Shown here one piece after another: positions 13,075 to 13,438 of a stretch of DNA of 13,438 nucleotides (the stretch's first letter is position 1; each line of letters starts with the position of its first letter). Origin of the DNA: a bacterium (Candidatus Gribaldobacteria) CG10_big_fil_rev_8_21_14_0_10_41_12 (GTDB lineage: Bacteria; Patescibacteriota; Minisyncoccia; Minisyncoccales; CG1-02-41-26); contig PFAV01000041.1 of the NCBI GenBank assembly GCA_002773545.1, positions 1 to 13,438 on the forward strand. Direction: 5' to 3'. The notes beneath the pieces were generated by a model that was given only the letters and a program-made list of their open reading frames with translations, was not told the DNA's origin and did not search any database. The translations under genes and the position numbers were made by a program.

Positions 13075-13125
13075 ACCCGCTGTTTAATTCGTGCGATCGC
13101 ACGAATTAAACAGCGGGTTTTTGGG
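13073..13125 (+). terminator. Perfect 48-bp palindrome with GCGATCGC core (copy 6), acting as terminator
   Basis: Bases 13073-13120 are perfectly self-complementary: AAACCCGCTG, TTTAATTCGT and the GCGATCGC core (13093-13100) on a 24-base half. On the plus strand the right arm ends GCGGGTTTTT, giving a GC-rich stem base and T-run after the PaaX/Cas2-like gene, whose TAA stop overlaps the left end. It is the best-preserved copy of the family. Confidence 0.85.
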
Positions 13126-13141
13126 AAGTAGGGGGGTGGGG
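13115..13141 (+). other. Putative G-quadruplex sequence
   Basis: G-runs of 3, 3, 6 and 4 with connectors TTTTT, AAGTA and T fit the G3+N1-7 rule. The first run belongs to the right arm of the 48-bp palindrome, so the two structures would compete. It lies 22 bases upstream of the next promoter's -35. Confidence 0.4.
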
Positions 13142-13162
13142 ATAACTTTTGCTGGCGAGATG

Positions 13163-13191
13163 CTGACAAGTGGTTGGATTTTCTTTACAAT
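13163..13191 (+). promoter_or_regulatory. Sigma-70-type promoter of the right-edge gene
   Basis: -35 CTGACA (13163-13168), 17-base spacer, -10 TACAAT (13186-13191), each five of six to consensus. The predicted start, near 13198, is about 11 bases before the ATG at 13209. Confidence 0.65.
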
Positions 13192-13208
13192 GAAAAAATA
13201 ACAAAAAT

Positions 13209-13438
13209 ATGAGAAAAAAAATTATTGTTGCTTTGGTTGGCGCTGTAGTAATAACGGCCACAGCTGGCGGCTATTTTTGGTGGTGGAAAAATATTCGCTT
13301 AACCCCGCCAAAGGAATGGAATACCGTCACATATACCGACGCAAAAGATTATATTGTAACGGATACACCAAATGGTAAATTGGTAGAAAATAAAAAAGAG
13401 GGTTTAAGTTTTATAGTGCCAAGCAATTGGGTAAGGAC
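13209..13438 (+). CDS. Secreted or membrane-anchored protein, N-terminal part (cut by window edge)
   Basis: ATG at 13209, open to the window end: 76 complete codons. A basic start (MRKK) and hydrophobic run (IIVALVGAVVITATAGGYFWWW) form a signal anchor or signal peptide without a clear cleavage site; the rest faces outward. The following sequence (KDYIVTDTPNGKLVENKKEGLSFIVPSNW) is hydrophilic with strand-like segments; the ending KEGLSFIVPSNW resembles the start of small extracytoplasmic domains in which 'FSFKYPSDW'-type motifs occur, but this is weak. Function not recognised. Its own promoter and the terminator behind the PaaX/Cas2-like gene make it a separate transcription unit. Confidence 0.65.
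   Translation, partial: MRKKIIVALVGAVVITATAGGYFWWWKNIRLTPPKEWNTVTYTDAKDYIVTDTPNGKLVENKKEGLSFIVPSNWVR

Noticed and set aside
12311..13120. CRISPR array, given the repeated 30-bp palindromes next to a Cas2-fold protein
   Set aside because: Only three spaced copies, unequal distances (116 and about 647 bases), a gene between two of them, and no cas1; repeats are dispersed elsewhere too.

Overview
The window reads as a piece of a Candidate Phyla Radiation (Patescibacteria, probably Parcubacteria-like) genome. This rests on family resemblance: a very long secreted surface protein with a peptidoglycan-binding domain and Cys-bounded linker repeats, an ECF-type sigma factor paired with a one-helix membrane protein, a small helical-plus-winged-helix regulator, and a PaaX/Cas2-like protein. 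The standard code fits: TGA ends a small gene at 12072 and the long genes need no recoding. No rRNA, tRNA or CRISPR array was seen, so the taxonomic call is an inference.

Layout. From 1 to about 12.2 kb everything is read from the minus strand. Left part, in transcription order: cysD-cysN (ATP sulfurylase, 5666 to 3615), an alkaline-phosphatase-superfamily phosphodiesterase (3396 to 2068), a UDP-HexNAc-type dehydrogenase (2004 to 697) and the first 227 codons of a UDP-glucose 6-dehydrogenase (681 to the window edge). This looks like an activated-sulfate and nucleotide-sugar-acid block that may feed an envelope glycan. Middle part: a 1193-residue S-layer-like protein (9420 to 5839), preceded by its probable control genes: membrane anti-sigma-like protein (10313 to 9639), sigma factor (10959 to 10435) and a DeoR-like HTH protein (11615 to 11025). 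Further upstream are very small reading frames, including a 46-residue membrane peptide and two overlapping micro-ORFs behind the best Shine-Dalgarno sequence in the window.

From about 12.5 kb the plus strand is used: a PaaX/Cas2-like protein (12508-13074), and the start of a membrane-anchored or secreted protein (13209 to the right edge).

The most striking non-coding feature is a family of intergenic palindromes centred on GCGATCGC (six copies, about 0.2 expected by chance in a random sequence of this length), one of them a perfect 48-bp palindrome that doubles as a terminator. A second regulatory signal is the TAGGACA motif: three copies at an 11-bp period plus an inverted copy before the sigma gene, and one in the promoter of the HTH gene. 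This suggests that the HTH protein controls itself and the sigma gene, with the surface protein a possible downstream target. Several promoters sit so close to their start codons that the mRNAs would be leaderless or nearly so.
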